Positions 9,951-20,830 of a stretch of DNA of 64,000 nt are shown here, piece after piece. Numbering within the stretch: the first letter of the stretch is position 1; each line of letters starts with the position of its first letter. The notes under the pieces are model-generated. The model was not told where the DNA came from. It searched no databases and saw only the letters and a list, made by a program, of their open reading frames with translations. The translations under genes and the position numbers were made by a program. The DNA comes from Trichobilharzia szidati (taxonomy: Eukaryota > Platyhelminthes > Trematoda > Strigeidida > Schistosomatidae), in the NCBI GenBank assembly GCA_944472155.2, contig OX235277.1, positions 36,218,804-36,282,803 of the forward strand, written 5' to 3'.

Positions 9951-11756
9951 TTAATCACACGACTTCCTAAATTCATTTATATAGTTCCATTGTTTCTCAC
10001 TTGATTTGATTGGTAGTATTATTTTCCATATTTCAGGTATGAGTGATGATTCATTCCTATTGCATGTGTTGGGTGTAGATTCGATGAACAAAGATTCAGT
10101 AATCAACCTCTCTTTCCACCTACCTAGATTACTTTTTAGAATTTTAACCCTCTCCCACCCTATTGTGTGGTTGTGTGTTAATGCATGCATTGCAATTGCC
10201 GAGCTTTTTTCTAAATTACTTATCTTCTCTGGGTCAACCATTCTTACCTTAGCTAAATTCTTATGTTCTGACAATCTGACTACCCCTGACCTACTAGTTT
10301 GACCTATGTAGTTGACCTCACAGTCATTGCAAGGTATTTTGTAAATTATATTATTTTGTCTAATTGGGTCCACTGGGTCCTTTAACCTACAGAGCTTGTC
10401 CCTGAGTGAGTTTGTAGGTTTAAATGCCACTCTAATTCCTGCCTTATTCAGAATCCTACGTAGGGTCTCAGATGTCCCCTCCTTATATGGTATAACAGTG
10501 GATGACTTATATTCTCTCTTTATGTTATCATTACTAGTTCCATAATTATTTTTATTTTGTTTTTGGCCTTTAGTTATCTTCCTAATGAATTTTAAAGGAT
10601 AATTATTCAACACCAACGCTTCTTCTATCTGTTTTATCTCGTCGTTTAGGTCTTTTTTTGTGCTACTTAGTGCTATGGCTCGGTTTGTTAGACACTTAAC
10701 TAAGCCTGCCTTAACAGTTAACGGATGCGACGAATTAAAATCTAAATATCTATTAGAATGCGTTGGTTTTCTATGCACACTAGTGTGAAGTTTACCTTCT
10801 TCTATTCGTTTTATTTTACAATCTAGCATAGCTAACTCTCCTTGTTCATCTTCCGATTCAATTGTGAATTTTATCCCCTCTACTAGTGAGTTAATATGTG
10901 TCAAGAAGCTAGAGATATGTTCTGTTTTTAACACTGTGAAAGTGTCATCCACATATCTCCACCATATTTTTGGAGTAGGATTAAACGTATTAAGTGCCAT
11001 ATTTTCCCAGCTATCCATAAATATATCTGCTACGATAGGGGATATTGGTGATCCCATTGCTACACCTTCAGTTTGTCTATATATTTTGCCTTGGAATTTA
11101 AATATAGTAGATGTGAGGCATAGCTGAATTCCTAAAATAATTTTTTCAATGGACAGCTTTGTTCTATGATTGAGTTCAGCATCTGTAGTTAGTTCCTTTT
11201 TAACTGCTTCTAAGGCCATATTGACTGGTATATTAGTATAAAGACTGGTTATATCAAAACTAACCATTGTTTCATCATTATCTAGTTGTATGTCATTTAG
11301 TTTATTTTTCATTTCATATGAATTAGTTAGTCTAGAATTTGAACGATTTCTAATGGGGCATAATATTAGAGCTAAATGTTTTGATAATTCATATGTAGGG
11401 GTATTTCTAAAATCTACTATTGGTCTTATGGGATAACCTGGCTTATGTATTTTAATAGTACCATACATCCTACTAGCATTATTAGTTTTAGGCATTAAAT
11501 TAAACCATTTTGACTCACCCAGTGACGGCTTCATTCTGCGTGCTAATTCCGCTGTGGATTTTTTAACCTTATTCATTATTGTGTCTACGGGCTTCTTAAT
11601 TTCCTCATATGGACCCATTTCAATATGTTCATTGACTTTCTTGATGTAGTCAGATTTATTCAAAACTACGGTGGCGTTTCCTTTGTCAGCTTTTGCGATG
11701 ACAATATTTTTATCCTGTTTTAGATTAATTAAAGCTTCTCTTTCCGATTTTGTCAA
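9951..11756 (-). CDS. Penelope-type reverse transcriptase / GIY-YIG endonuclease (5'-truncated)
   Basis: The product copies RNA into DNA and nicks DNA for insertion. The 601-codon frame has an N-terminal ADKG motif (residues 23-26), KIHKPGYPIRP (102-112), RT motif A SFDITSLYTNIP (D168), motif B GVAMGSPISPIVADIF (231-246), the catalytic YVDD (268-271) and HRKPT (328-332). The C-terminal GIY-YIG nuclease starts at IYKIP-C-xx-C (471-479) and has YIGQT (483-487), H498 and the conserved Glu around 554. PLE nucleases typically carry this Cys-rich insert. The listed start codon is TTG and the frame stays open upstream to the inverted-copy junction near 11799, so the real N-terminus is missing rather than starting here. 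No internal stop or shift was seen, so this is the longest uninterrupted RT frame in the window. Confidence 0.85.
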   Translation of the reverse strand: MTKSEREALINLKQDKNIVIAKADKGNATVVLNKSDYIKKVNEHIEMGPYEEIKKPVDTIMNKVKKSTAELARRMKPSLGESKWFNLMPKTNNASRMYGTIKIHKPGYPIRPIVDFRNTPTYELSKHLALILCPIRNRSNSRLTNSYEMKNKLNDIQLDNDETMVSFDITSLYTNIPVNMALEAVKKELTTDAELNHRTKLSIEKIILGIQLCLTSTIFKFQGKIYRQTEGVAMGSPISPIVADIFMDSWENMALNTFNPTPKIWWRYVDDTFTVLKTEHISSFLTHINSLVEGIKFTIESEDEQGELAMLDCKIKRIEEGKLHTSVHRKPTHSNRYLDFNSSHPLTVKAGLVKCLTNRAIALSSTKKDLNDEIKQIEEALVLNNYPLKFIRKITKGQKQNKNNYGTSNDNIKREYKSSTVIPYKEGTSETLRRILNKAGIRVAFKPTNSLRDKLCRLKDPVDPIRQNNIIYKIPCNDCEVNYIGQTSRSGVVRLSEHKNLAKVRMVDPEKISNLEKSSAIAMHALTHNHTIGWERVKILKSNLGRWKERLITESLFIESTPNTCNRNESSLIPEIWKIILPIKSSEKQWNYINEFRKSCD

Positions 11757-11799
11757 GTTTGATTTTGCCTTCTTTTGATTTTTTAGGGTTAATGCACAT

Positions 11800-12457
11800 C
11801 CACTGTTATACCATATAAGGAGGGGACATCTGAGACCCTACGTAGGATTCTGAATAAGGCAGGAATTAGAGTGGCATTTAAACCTACAAACTCACTCAGG
11901 GACAAGCTCTGTAGGTTAAAGGACCCAGTGGACCCAATTAGACAAAATAATATAATTTACAAAATACCTTGCAATGACTGTGAGGTCAACTACATAGGTC
12001 AAACTAGTAGGTCAGGGGTAGTCAGATTGTCAGAACATATGAATTTAGCTAAGGTAAGAATGGTTGACCCAGAGAAGATAAGTAATTTAGAAAAAAGCTC
12101 GGCAATTGCAATGCATGCATTAACACACAACCACACAATAGGGTGGGAGAGGGTTAAAATTCTAAAAAGTAATCTAGGTAGGTGGAAAGAGAGGTTGATT
12201 ACTGAATCTTTGTTCATCGAATCTACACCCAACACATGCAATAGGAATGAATCATCACTCATACCTGAAATATGGAAAATAATACTACCAATCAAATCAA
12301 GTGAAAAACAATGGAACTATATAAATGAATTTAGGAAGTCGTGTGATTAACTTGATATGATTATGAGCAATAAATTGTGCTCGAAACGTCATCAGTAAAT
12401 ATTACTGTATAACACTGTGAGACTCTATCAAAATAAAAATTTACCCATAATGGAATT
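11800..12457 (+). repeat. Inverted 3'-end copy of the PLE
   Basis: Mirror of 9844-10501. It encodes the last 159 codons of the RT/GIY-YIG protein on the plus strand (11871-12350), identical except one Lys/Met difference, and repeats the hammerhead-like motif at 12352-12395. It is the 5'-side arm of the element and not a separate gene. Confidence 0.85.
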
Positions 12458-12459
12458 TC

Positions 12460-13010
12460 CCTCCAAATTTTTGTTTTTGTCTTCTGAATGGGAATTCTGC
12501 GTCTATTTCTTCCAAAACTGTCACCGTTTAGGTACCGGAATGGAAAGTCTCTTCTGCTTAGTTTGGTGAGTCTTCAGCATTGCTCAGCTACCAACGCATT
12601 AGGGGTTAAACCTAGGAATTCTCTTTTGCACTGCGAGCCTTTTCATCATCCATCCACGAGCTTAGACACCAATAACCTGCAAATTCTTCGAAAGTCTTTC
12701 AGTGTGCCTCAGTAAAACAAATTATTTATTTATTCCATAGCGGTTATTTATAATATTCTATACAAAGGTTGATTAATGAATAAAGAATATACTTTTCCGT
12801 AAATTCGTCAACAGGATCTACATTTTATATAACCATAGTAATGAAGTAATTGTATTTATTGACAATATTTCTGCTTTTTTTAAATCACACTGAATCAACA
12901 GTACCAACAGATTAGATTTCAAAAGCATCAACAAGAGATAATATGCATAAATATAGAAATTAGACAAGTCAAGGTTAATTTATTTGATACCAGATAGATG
13001 ATGATGGAAT
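12460..13010. other. No recognisable gene; AT-rich spacer
   Basis: Short frames only. The pyrimidine-rich stretch 12490-12715 gave no recognisable repeat match. Confidence 0.3.
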
Positions 13011-13014
13011 GGTA

Positions 13015-14165
13015 GTCAGCCCTCTACCTCAGCTTCACCGAATTTGAAAAGGCCTTTGACAGCGTCGAGCGAGAAGTGAATTGGAAACTACTTCGTTACT
13101 ACGGGGTGCCACCGACGATTATACACCTCATCCAACAGTTGTACGACAATGCTGCGCACCAAGTAATCCACAACGGTAAACTCACGGAATCCTTCGAAAT
13201 GAAGACGGGAGTAAGACAAGGAGGGCTGCCTACTCTCTCCAGTGATTTTCCCGATTTTGGTAGACTGGATAATGCGATGGAGAGCGGACAGCGAGGAAAC
13301 AGGCATAAAATAGACCCACACAAAACACTTTGAGGATCTAAACTTCATCGATGATATATGTTTGATTGCCCACAAACTGGAAGATATGCAAGTGAAAAGC
13401 AGCAAGTTGGCAAAAGAAGCATCCAGAGAAGATAGGTCTTCAGTTGAACCTAGAGAAAACAGTGGTGACGAAGATTCCTGGCCGACGGTAATAGCAAGAG
13501 TAACAATAACAGACAACAATCAGCACAAATGGTAGAAATCTGGAAGAAGAAGCCTCCTTCACTTACCTTCCTGGGAATAATGGTTCCAACTAAATGCGGA
13601 CGGAATTGATGAGAATATGAAAATGAGGATGGGGAAAGCAAGGCAAGCTTTCATTTCTCTCAAGTCTGTGTGGAGGCCAACAGCTCTCAGCATGAAAAAC
13701 CAGATACAAATTTATAACTCTAATGTGAAGTCAGCGCTACTATACAAATCAGAGACTTAGCACGCCAAGAAGGGCACTTTGAACAGAATACAGACCTTCA
13801 TCAACAGATGTCTTCGTTCAGTACTTCACTCAAGATCAGATGGCCTGCCAGAAATTCATCAGGAACCAATTGTGAAACAAATATGGAGGAAGAAATAGAG
13901 GTGGATTGGCCACACTCTGAGAAAACACACCATCTAGTGAGTGACATCACACGCTAGGCCACTGCTCTAGTGGAGTCCGAATGGGAAGTGGCGAGTTGGT
14001 CATCATTGCGAGGGCGACGTGGAGGAGGTCATGTGGAGATAAGATGAAAGCATGTGGGCATACGTGGAGCAAGGCGAAAACGTTGTTGGAGAACCGAACG
14101 CAATGGAAACGTGTGGCTGAAAGCCTATGCTCCTCTAGAAACTTAAGGAAACCATAATAATAAAT
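13015..14165 (+). pseudogene. RTE (SR2-like) RT, decayed
   Basis: From about 13040 the plus strand reads the RT motif A region EFEKAFDSV followed by KLLRYYGVPPTIIHLIQQLYD and a KTGVRQGG turn at about 13210-13230, which is classic for RTE/L1-like RT. A deletion/frameshift follows. The FIDD catalytic motif (LNFIDDICLIAH) is at about 13340-13370. The FTYLGIM..-like segment is near 13565 and the MKNQIQIYN..SALLYKSE segment near 13690-13750. The 3' UTR ends in a (TAA)n run at 14152-14165. Multiple shifts and stops: dead. It is 5'-truncated and has no endonuclease domain. Confidence 0.8.
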
Positions 14166-14321
14166 AAAACAGTTTAATGTTATGTCAGTGCATAATATCT
14201 TTATTATGCTGATGCTTTTGAACTGAAATCAATGGAATTTACTGATTCACTATAGCTTAAAACAGCCTTAATGTTGTTAACAACAAAAATTTTCAAATTA
14301 TCATGGATGCATACAACTTAA

Positions 14322-14368
14322 GAACCTGATGAAGAGGAAGCTGTCGGTATGAATCGCCTTCATTGTTC
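14322..14368 (+). ncRNA. Decayed hammerhead-like motif
   Basis: Stem I GAAC (14322-14325) with GTTC (14365-14368), core CTGATGA (14326-14332). Stem III is ATGAA/TTCAT. The GAAA element has changed to GGTA, which should abolish cleavage. It corresponds to 490-575: both are followed by a ttaatcaat stretch. Confidence 0.4.
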
Positions 14369-14534
14369 AGCGATCAGTCTTCTAAATTTTGAATAGGCAT
14401 CTTTAATCAATATTCTATTATCATAATATCAAGTGTTATGTGTGATTCTACGACTTATAGGTTCAGAATTCAACATTACTAAAGACTGGCAACACAGTAA
14501 ACTTGTGCACTGATACAGGGGGACATTTATTTTA

Positions 14535-15950
14535 ATAATAATAATAAGCTTTATTCCAGAAACAGTACTAGTGGTACAGTGTGGAATTTTCAGCACATAT
14601 CTACAATATTTGCATCTAATTTTACCGACATTTAAAATAAGTATTAAACAAACAAAAAAATAAATCTGAAGACACCAACAGCAAAAAAACACATAGGAAA
14701 AACACAAAATCCCTTTTTTTTTAATATGCGAAAAAATATCAAGAAGTAGAAAGGAAAATAAACGTCATACAATAATAACTCAGTATTGGGTAGTAGAAGC
14801 AACGATATGACTATGAATCGTGACAGTAAAGCTATAGTCATACAAGAAGTTATGAAATGATATTTAAGAAAGTTTATCACCAAGTTGATCAGTTAATTTG
14901 GTTGTAACAACTCTAAACAATCATAAAATAACATTTCAGGGTTGTGTTGTTTGTTTTTTATTGTCAGGTCTAATGCAGTGATTGTATTGGTAGTGTGAGT
15001 AATCCTGAATAATACAAAATTTCAAGATGATGGTAATGGCGTTCACAACTAATGATTTTCAGTTAATATTGCCAAAAGGTATAGAAAATAAGAAAAAACA
15101 ACCCCAAAACTAATAATTACATGATGGTTAATGACAGGACAATTTTTGTAATACTCATAGTGCTGATATAGTCAGAACCAGTAGATACACAAAAGAAGGA
15201 ATATAGTAAAGTACAAAAAAGGAAGTCAATGTTAATATTTTAGGTAGCTAAGTATGTTTGAAAAAGGAGTTCACTAAAGAATACAAAATAAGAGTGACAT
15301 AAAAGAGCCTAAAATTATGTTGTTAATGACAAAGCAAGTCATAGGTTTCACGCTTAACATTGATTCTGTCACTTAGAACACGGGCCAAGTATGGTATCAT
15401 TGAGTTCCTGCACTTGGTTGTACGAGCATAGATTATTTTATACTGATTTCTGGTTTTACTTGATGAGATACAAGGCGAGAGTTGGGAATAGAGGGGGTGT
15501 TGAGGGTCGGAGAGTATGGTTTTAGACCATTTTTCGCATGCATTCAGATGCCTATCAACTAAAGTAGTGACGAGCTGACTGAGTTTTACACCCCTAGTCC
15601 TACTGACTACCTTCAACATCCTTCTCAGGATGTTATAGTCTTTTTTCAGTGGACCAGGAAAGACTAACGGTAAGCAGTAAAGTAGAATAGGTAAGATACA
15701 AGAGTTGACAAATTGTGAAAGTAGAGGTTGGGTGATTCCAGATTGTCTAAGTTTCTTAATATAGTAGGTAAGACAGAACACTTTCTTAGAAATCATTAGA
15801 ATATGAGATGTCCAAGTAAGGTCGGAAGATAGAACTAGACCGAGGTATTTAGCATTAGACTTAGTTTCAATTTTAGTTCTCTCAATGCAACAGTCTTCAT
15901 GAGAACTTTCTAGTGTTTTCATATAATTAGAAGAAAATCAGCCCTCTTAC
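14535..15950 (-). mobile_element. CR1-like (SR1-like) non-LTR retrotransposon, 3' half
   Basis: The coding end at 15922-15323 is followed by a 3' UTR of about 790 bp and a terminal microsatellite (14535-14550, aagcttattattatt on the minus strand), which is how CR1 elements finish. The same 3' end recurs at 18400-18475 (plus) and 51195-51240 (minus). The 5' part is missing beyond about 15950, a usual truncation. Confidence 0.75.
15323..15922 (-). pseudogene. CR1-type reverse transcriptase C-terminus
   Basis: This 199-codon frame is the post-RT C-terminus of a CR1/Jockey-like protein. It contains AKYLGLVLSSDLTW, the usual sequence after the active site, then ILPILLYCLP, the RRMLKVV segment and the RVLSDR end. 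The catalytic YADD would lie upstream and is not present. The frame is uninterrupted, so the insertion is fairly young, but it is only a fragment of the enzyme. A piece of the same protein (IPYLARVL..) is at about 18035-18115 in the CR1-like copy on the plus strand. Confidence 0.7.
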
Positions 15951-15954
15951 ACAA

Positions 15955-16440
15955 TAATGTTTGAATATAATCCAAATATTTTAGAGATACACCACTTATG
16001 TTTTCATTCTAAGACTTTCCCAACTGATAGGACATCATATGTATCCCTCCAATCAGTTGATCTGGAAGTGTCACATGTTATGCATATATACATCAGTCCG
16101 AAGAATGAAAAAAAATTAGGCACAAGAATCACTTAAATGCAACAAAATTGTTTTAATATCTACACTGTCTGTCACAATTAAAATTTGAATTCTGCTTAAT
16201 ATTTTATAAATTCTCTCTAAGTAATGATTAAATAAAAAATTTTAGAATTAGGCAGACAAAATAAGATAACGTCATAAAGAAATTTGTTACTATAGGATAA
16301 CTGCACTGATGGTATCTACACCAACAAACATATTGATGTGTTTAGCGTATTTCCTTTCGACTTCTATTGAGGGAAAGACATTTCTAAAATACTGATAACA
16401 ACGGGTTCTTATTAATTGATGGACTTCAATGCTTTAATCC
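15955..16440. other. No recognisable gene or repeat
   Basis: AT-rich spacer up to the left end of the inverted PLE structure. Confidence 0.3.
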
Positions 16441-17007
16441 CGTATTTGTCAATGAATGATTAAACAAAATGATACTGCTGCTTCCACTGACAGTTCACTA
16501 TCCAATGCTGTTGACAGCTTCATCAAACTATTTACTGACACCAGAATTTACAATATCTCAGCTTATTCACAGCAAATCAATCACTGTTATTCAGCATTAA
16601 GTAGAGTCTGCATTGTCAAGTTGGTCAATTGGTGCAAATAATAAACTATATTAATTTTTCTTGGCAACAAAAGGAATATTTCCAAAGATGTGTTAATGCA
16701 ATTGTTAATTCTTTTGACAACAAATTACGTAATTTAGAAGGCGTTAATCGGTTAGAAACTAAAATAAAGTTACAAAAGTAGGTTGGGTGACGTAATCTAA
16801 TTGCTAGGGTTCAATGAAAAATGAATCAGAGTCAAGTTAATAATCTGAGTAGAATTCACTTGAAAATAAAGGAAAATGGAGTTAGCAACAGTCATCATGA
16901 GGGTAGAGATTTAATAGAGGGTGGGGGTAGAAAATAATACAATTAAGAAACAGACAAACAAGGAAGAAATAGGTAAGACAAAATTACGTATTTGGTGTTG
17001 AGATAGA

Positions 17008-17340
17008 TCAGGACCATTGTAGATTTAGTGACTGAACAAACTTCTTTTGTATGCAGAGTTCAGGATTCAATATGTGAATTGCTATTGCTTCTGCAGTTTG
17101 AAGAAGTTTAATTCGTACTCTTTTGGCAAGACTCACACGTATTGTGTAGATAACTGAGAAGTTGTTTTGTGGGTTTGCTTGGTGTCCGGATTCGATCAAG
17201 TGTTCTAGGATAGAGCTGTGGCGGGGGGATCTTCTTTCTCCTTTATAAAACCATGAGGGTAAGTGTTCGCTGATTCGTTTGGATAGCAAAGGCTGGGTAC
17301 GGCCGACATACCTAGCTCCACATGAGCAGGTGAATTGGTA
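17008..17340 (-). pseudogene. PLE GIY-YIG endonuclease C-terminus (fragment)
   Basis: The 93-codon open part begins at LLSKRISEHLPSW, preceded in frame by GRTQP-like residues of the YxGR motif. It runs through SSILEHLIESGH and ends AEAIAIHILNP, where the catalytic Glu lies in AEA, and SLNLQWS. It is almost identical to the C-terminus of the copy at 26580-26885. The RT is absent. The fragment is joined at about 17342 to an inverted 3' UTR copy. Confidence 0.8.
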
Positions 17341-17620
17341 GATTTTTAAGTGAATTCTACTCAGCTTATCAACTCAACTCTTATTTATTTTCAAGTGAAT
17401 TCTACTCAGCTTGTCAACTTGACTCTGATTCATTTTTCATTGAACCCTAGCAATTAGATTACGTCACCCAACCTACTTTTGTAACTTTATTTTAGTTTCT
17501 AACCGATTAACGCCTTCTAAATTACGTAATTTGTTGTCAAAAATTAACAATTGCATTAACACATCTTTGGAAATATTCCTTTTGTTGCCAAGAAAATTTA
17601 CTATAAATTTGCGGTTTGTA

Positions 17621-17664
17621 CAGCTTGAGAATGATATCGCCGAAAAGAGTAACTCTTTGCTGAA
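17621..17664 (+). ncRNA. Hammerhead-like motif at PLE end
   Basis: CAGC (17621-17624) pairs with GCTG (17659-17662). GAAA is followed by stem III AAGAG/CTCTT. The CTGATGA box is altered to TTGAGAA, so it fits the hammerhead layout but not the strict core. The same layout occurs at 27304-27346, 39011-39051 and 36566-36606 (minus). Confidence 0.35.
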
Positions 17665-17989
17665 CGCCTTTTCTTTTCTATGACTGAATGGGAATTTTCA
17701 AATTAATAAACTATATGCAGATTGGTGGCTTTGATAATTGCTTGAAATTATAAAACAAGTCATGTGTGTACATAATGAAAGTGTTTATCGAATTTATGTT
17801 GATTTTGTCCTTTTGTGTAGGTGAGGTGTGGGTTACTTGAACTAGGTCGAATTCTGTTTCACTCCGTCATTCCCTATTCTGACAATTTTGATTCCATTTA
17901 TTATGAAATGCTTCTGATATGAAAAGATCTTAGCAACACCCTCTTCACTCACAACTCTCCCCTTCCATCTCATCAGGTAACACCAGAAG

Positions 17990-18475
17990 CCAATATAGAA
18001 AACTATATGCTCGCACCAGCAAGTACAAAAACTCAACTATACCCTACTTAGCTCGTGTTCTGTGTGATAAAGAAAGCATTAGGCGTGACACCTATAATTC
18101 ATTAAATAGTCAGTAGTACAACTGGATCTCGTCTTTCCAACTCACATCATCAATAGGTACAACATTTCCTTTCTTTCTTTTCCTCTTCTCTCTCTTCTTT
18201 TTCCGTTATGTGCTGCATTGTTTCTTTCTCTCGCTTACCCCAGTTAAAAAGACAGCTCCAACTTTTCTAACACCTTCAAATACTGTTCAGCTTTACCTTT
18301 GCTACCGACATGCCAATGTATTGTTGTAATAATGAACTGTGGTTTCCTTAATCTATGTAGAATTCTATTTATTGATAATGTACTAACTGGATGCAATACT
18401 ATAGTAAAAATGCTGAAAATTCCATTCTGTATCACATGTACTGTTTTGGAATAAAGCAAATTATTATTATCATTA
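17990..18475 (+). mobile_element. CR1-like 3' end nested in PLE
   Basis: Codons for KNSTIPYLARVLCDKESIRRD (18030-18100, shown in pieces by frame) match the end of the CR1-like protein at 15.3 kb. The UTR follows, and then ggaataaagcaaattatta at the 3' terminus. It is short and 5'-truncated, and it splits the C-terminal coding region of the host PLE. Confidence 0.65.
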
Positions 18476-18479
18476 TTTC

Positions 18480-19190
18480 TGAAATTTCTGATGTGTGATG
18501 TAAAGTTCGTGTTTTGATTCTGTAGTGTGCAGACCTATGACTGATGATTTTTCAAGCTTCTCTATTTCTATTGGACTTCTCCGTGTTTGAAGACATGCTC
18601 TATGGTGTTCATTTCTTCCGATATTGATTTCTCGTGAGGTAAGTCCGGTGTATATCGCATTACATTATAAAGATTTTATTTTTTGGATCCTGTGGAAATC
18701 GGTCATTTACACAGATAAAGTTGATTTGTAGTGTATTTGATGTTTTAAAGAAAACTCTGATGTTGTTTCTGCTGAGTGCTCTGCTGATATTGTTTAGTGT
18801 TTTTGATCTATATGGAATGAGAACACTTGAGGTCCGTGCCTCCGGGAATTCATTTTAGACTATGTTTAATGTTCGTGTTGATTTTGGTAATAAAGTTATT
18901 TGGATAGTTATTTTTCTTAAGAATTCCAGTAATTTTTAATATTATTTTCTCATTTTCTTTCACGTTTTCGTCCGTCTTCCAACTTTGTAGTCGTCTAAGA
19001 AGACCTGACACAACAGATACCATCGCAATGATGAGGTTAGATGATCCAAAGTCTACATATTTGTTGAAATGTGTTTTCTTCCTGAGTAAAAACACGTCAA
19101 GACAAGCACTTTGGAAGATGCATGTTTTAACATGTGTATATTTGGGAAAAAAACACACTTCAATCAATATTTAGACTTCAGATCATTAAG
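18480..19190 (-). pseudogene. PLE RT end and GIY-YIG domain, decayed
   Basis: The minus-strand frame 19167-18850 contains the HFNKYVDFGSSN segment after the RT (like THSNRYLDFNSSH in the intact copy) and an ILKKNNYPNNFI segment. Then VFFKTSNTL, VNDRFPQDPKN and, after a stop/frameshift, IYTGLTSREINIGRNEH, which is the YIG part of GIY-YIG, and KLEKSSVIGLHT. The protein continues beyond the CR1 insertion at 17935 with LFISEAFHNKWNQN, the conserved Glu-containing C-terminus. Several stops: inactive. Confidence 0.75.
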
Positions 19191-19869
19191 ATCATTGAGA
19201 ACTTTTCATATCAGAAGCATTTTGTATTAAATGAAGTCTAAATTGTGAGAATAGCAATGACGGAGTGAAACAGAATTCGACCTAGATCAAGTAACCCACA
19301 CCTCACCTACTAAAAAGGACAAAATCAACACAAATTTGATAAGCACTTCCATTATGTACACACATGACTTGTTTTATAATTTCATGCAATGGTCAAACCC
19401 AGCAATCTGCATATAGTTTATTATCTGTACCAATTGACCAGCTTGACAACGCAGACACCACCTAATGCTGAATGACTGTGGTTGATTTACTGTGAATAAG
19501 CTGAGATATTGTAAATTGCGGTGTCTGTAAGTAGTTTGATGAAGCTGTCAACAGCATTGGATGGTGAACTTTCAGTGGAAACAACAGTATCATTTTGTTT
19601 ATTCATTCATTGGTAAATACGAGAACACTTTCATCAATAAGAATCATATACGAAATGCCAAAATTTTAGCAGATTGTTAAACAATAAGTTGATTAGGACA
19701 GGTTTCGCTTTATTACTACTTGTTGTAGCAGACAGTCGAATCACAAATTCTTATTTTAATGTGAATACTGTTACCTTCACAACAGGCTTTTATTTGCTTA
19801 CACATATTCTCAGAAGAATAATAGGTTTATTCAACGAAACCTACAAACTAATAACAAAGTGTTGGTTTC

Positions 19870-20200
19870 TACGGATTCGATTGATTCTGAGTTAGACCAC
19901 CTACTGATGTTGGTTAGGGTATCACCAAAAACGAAGAACAATTACACAGCCGTTCTATCCGAGTTTCACGAATTGGCTGAAATCAAAACTAGTAATGCCT
20001 ACTGGATTCAGTTTGAGTGGCTAATCGATCACAACCTGGAAACCTGGAGTTCTATCCACGGATACGTCACTGGTATGTGCCGATGAAGAGTTTCAAAAGT
20101 AGGACGAAACGTCTGTCCAGTATTCCTTGGTTTTCACAGGTTCTCTAGCTGACTTCAGTCCGTTACCTAACTTGAAGTGACAGTCATTCGTATAAGTAGG
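19870..20200 (+). mobile_element. Degenerate family B hammerhead element
   Basis: The 3' part is clear: gatgaagagtttc, then ggacgaaac and gtccagtattcc, then the tail ggttctctagctgac. The core reads CGATGA and GAAA is intact. The tRNA-like part is not recognisable. Confidence 0.4.
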
Positions 20201-20229
20201 ATATTTTTTCTCAAGTCGATGTAACTTCA

Positions 20230-20600
20230 TTATTTATTTATTGTCCCCTTGGGTTCCGAGTGCACCATATGGATTCAAACGAGCACCTCCATTTCATCCT
20301 ATTCTCTGCAATTCTCTTTAGCTGCCTCAAAAATTTCCCATAAGACGTCATCTTCTTTTCCTGCAACCATCCTCGCATGACCCACGGAAGTCAATTTTGT
20401 CATTTCTATTTCAGGTATCGCTCATGCAACAACCTAGCAGGCGATGCCACTTAACGGTCTGTTCGGTATGTCCTATATGTCTCCATTTTTCCAGTAAAGG
20501 TATTGAGCAGTAGTTTCTTGATTGGTTCAGTGCACTGTGAAATTTCTTATTGCTTATTATTTCTGGTTTCGACGGTATGTACAATAAAAGGGAAACGATA
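20230..20600 (-). mobile_element. RTE (SR2-like) 3' end
   Basis: The minus strand ends in ggaacccaaggggacaataa at 20258-20239. The upstream segments match the tail order of the 31.5-32.3 kb RTE: a gacctac-like stretch and a cctttactgg-type stretch. Only tail sequence remains. Confidence 0.55.
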
Positions 20601-20669
20601 CGAAGGAGAATATCGTGGCCTCTGCGTAATACTAACATGTAAAATTATGAAAGGTTCCGTATAATTTTC

Positions 20670-20830
20670 AACCTTTTCTATTTCGCTAGTTCACTAGCTT
20701 TGTAATTAGTCCTGAACCCAGGGAAAGAGGGTAGCTCGGAGTGGAGATAGCAACCTTATCCCAGTAAATCAATCTAATCGCTACAGGAACTTCAAGAGTA
20801 CAGCGTAACCTCGCAAACCGTTAAAGTTCA
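20670..20830 (+). mobile_element. Degenerate family D tRNA-derived short element
   Basis: The body atagcaaccttatcccagta and the cgctacaggaacttcaag piece match the 25.6 kb copy. The tRNA head is mostly lost. Confidence 0.45.

Larger units (their letters stand above)
9844..12457 (-). mobile_element. Penelope-like element with inverted 3'-end copy (fresh)
   Basis: The element lies on the minus strand: RT/GIY-YIG frame, then a short 3' UTR down to about 9844. At its 5' side the RT frame is cut at about 11799 and joined to an inverted copy (11800-12457) of its own last 658 bp (9844-10501). Both arms have the same length. By eye I found one substitution between them (agaat/tgaat, about 12040 and its mirror), so the copy is recent or homogenised. 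The ends read attatgggtaaattttta. I could not identify a target-site duplication. Confidence 0.85.
16652..17703 (-). mobile_element. Nested Penelope-like insertion with 13-bp target duplication
   Basis: The flanks carry taataaactatat on both sides (16639-16651 and 17704-17716). The mirrored arm of the host element has the site once, uninterrupted (about 19413-19425), giving the pre-insertion state. Inside, the minus-strand GIY-YIG end (17340-17008) plus 3' UTR to 16652 faces an inverted copy of the 3' UTR (17345-17703). The left arm stops before the hammerhead-like motif that the right arm keeps. Confidence 0.85.
16441..19621 (-). mobile_element. Penelope-like element with inverted ends, carrying two nested insertions
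   Basis: The core PLE is on the minus strand (18480-19190 coding remnant). Its 3' end continues in 17935-17704 and 16651-16441, split by a second PLE, and a CR1 tail (17990-18475) splits the coding part. An inverted copy of the same 3' end lies at 19195-19621. The arms match by eye through recognisable blocks: cagaattcgacctag, caagtcatgtgtgtacataa and the outer cgtattt. Removing the two insertions leaves a simple PLE with its 3' end repeated in inverse orientation at its 5' side. Confidence 0.7.

Noticed and set aside
10006..10302. 98-codon open frame on the plus strand, repeated at 11999-12295 (minus)
   Set aside because: It is the antisense of the GIY-YIG coding region, duplicated only because the PLE 3' end is duplicated. 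No independent features.
13088..13519. 143-codon frame on the minus strand
   Set aside because: Antisense to the RTE RT, which has recognisable motifs on the plus strand.
16456..16641. Small gene in the left palindrome arm
   Set aside because: The same sequence in the right arm (19400-19620) has different breaks, and the region is the 3' UTR of a PLE.
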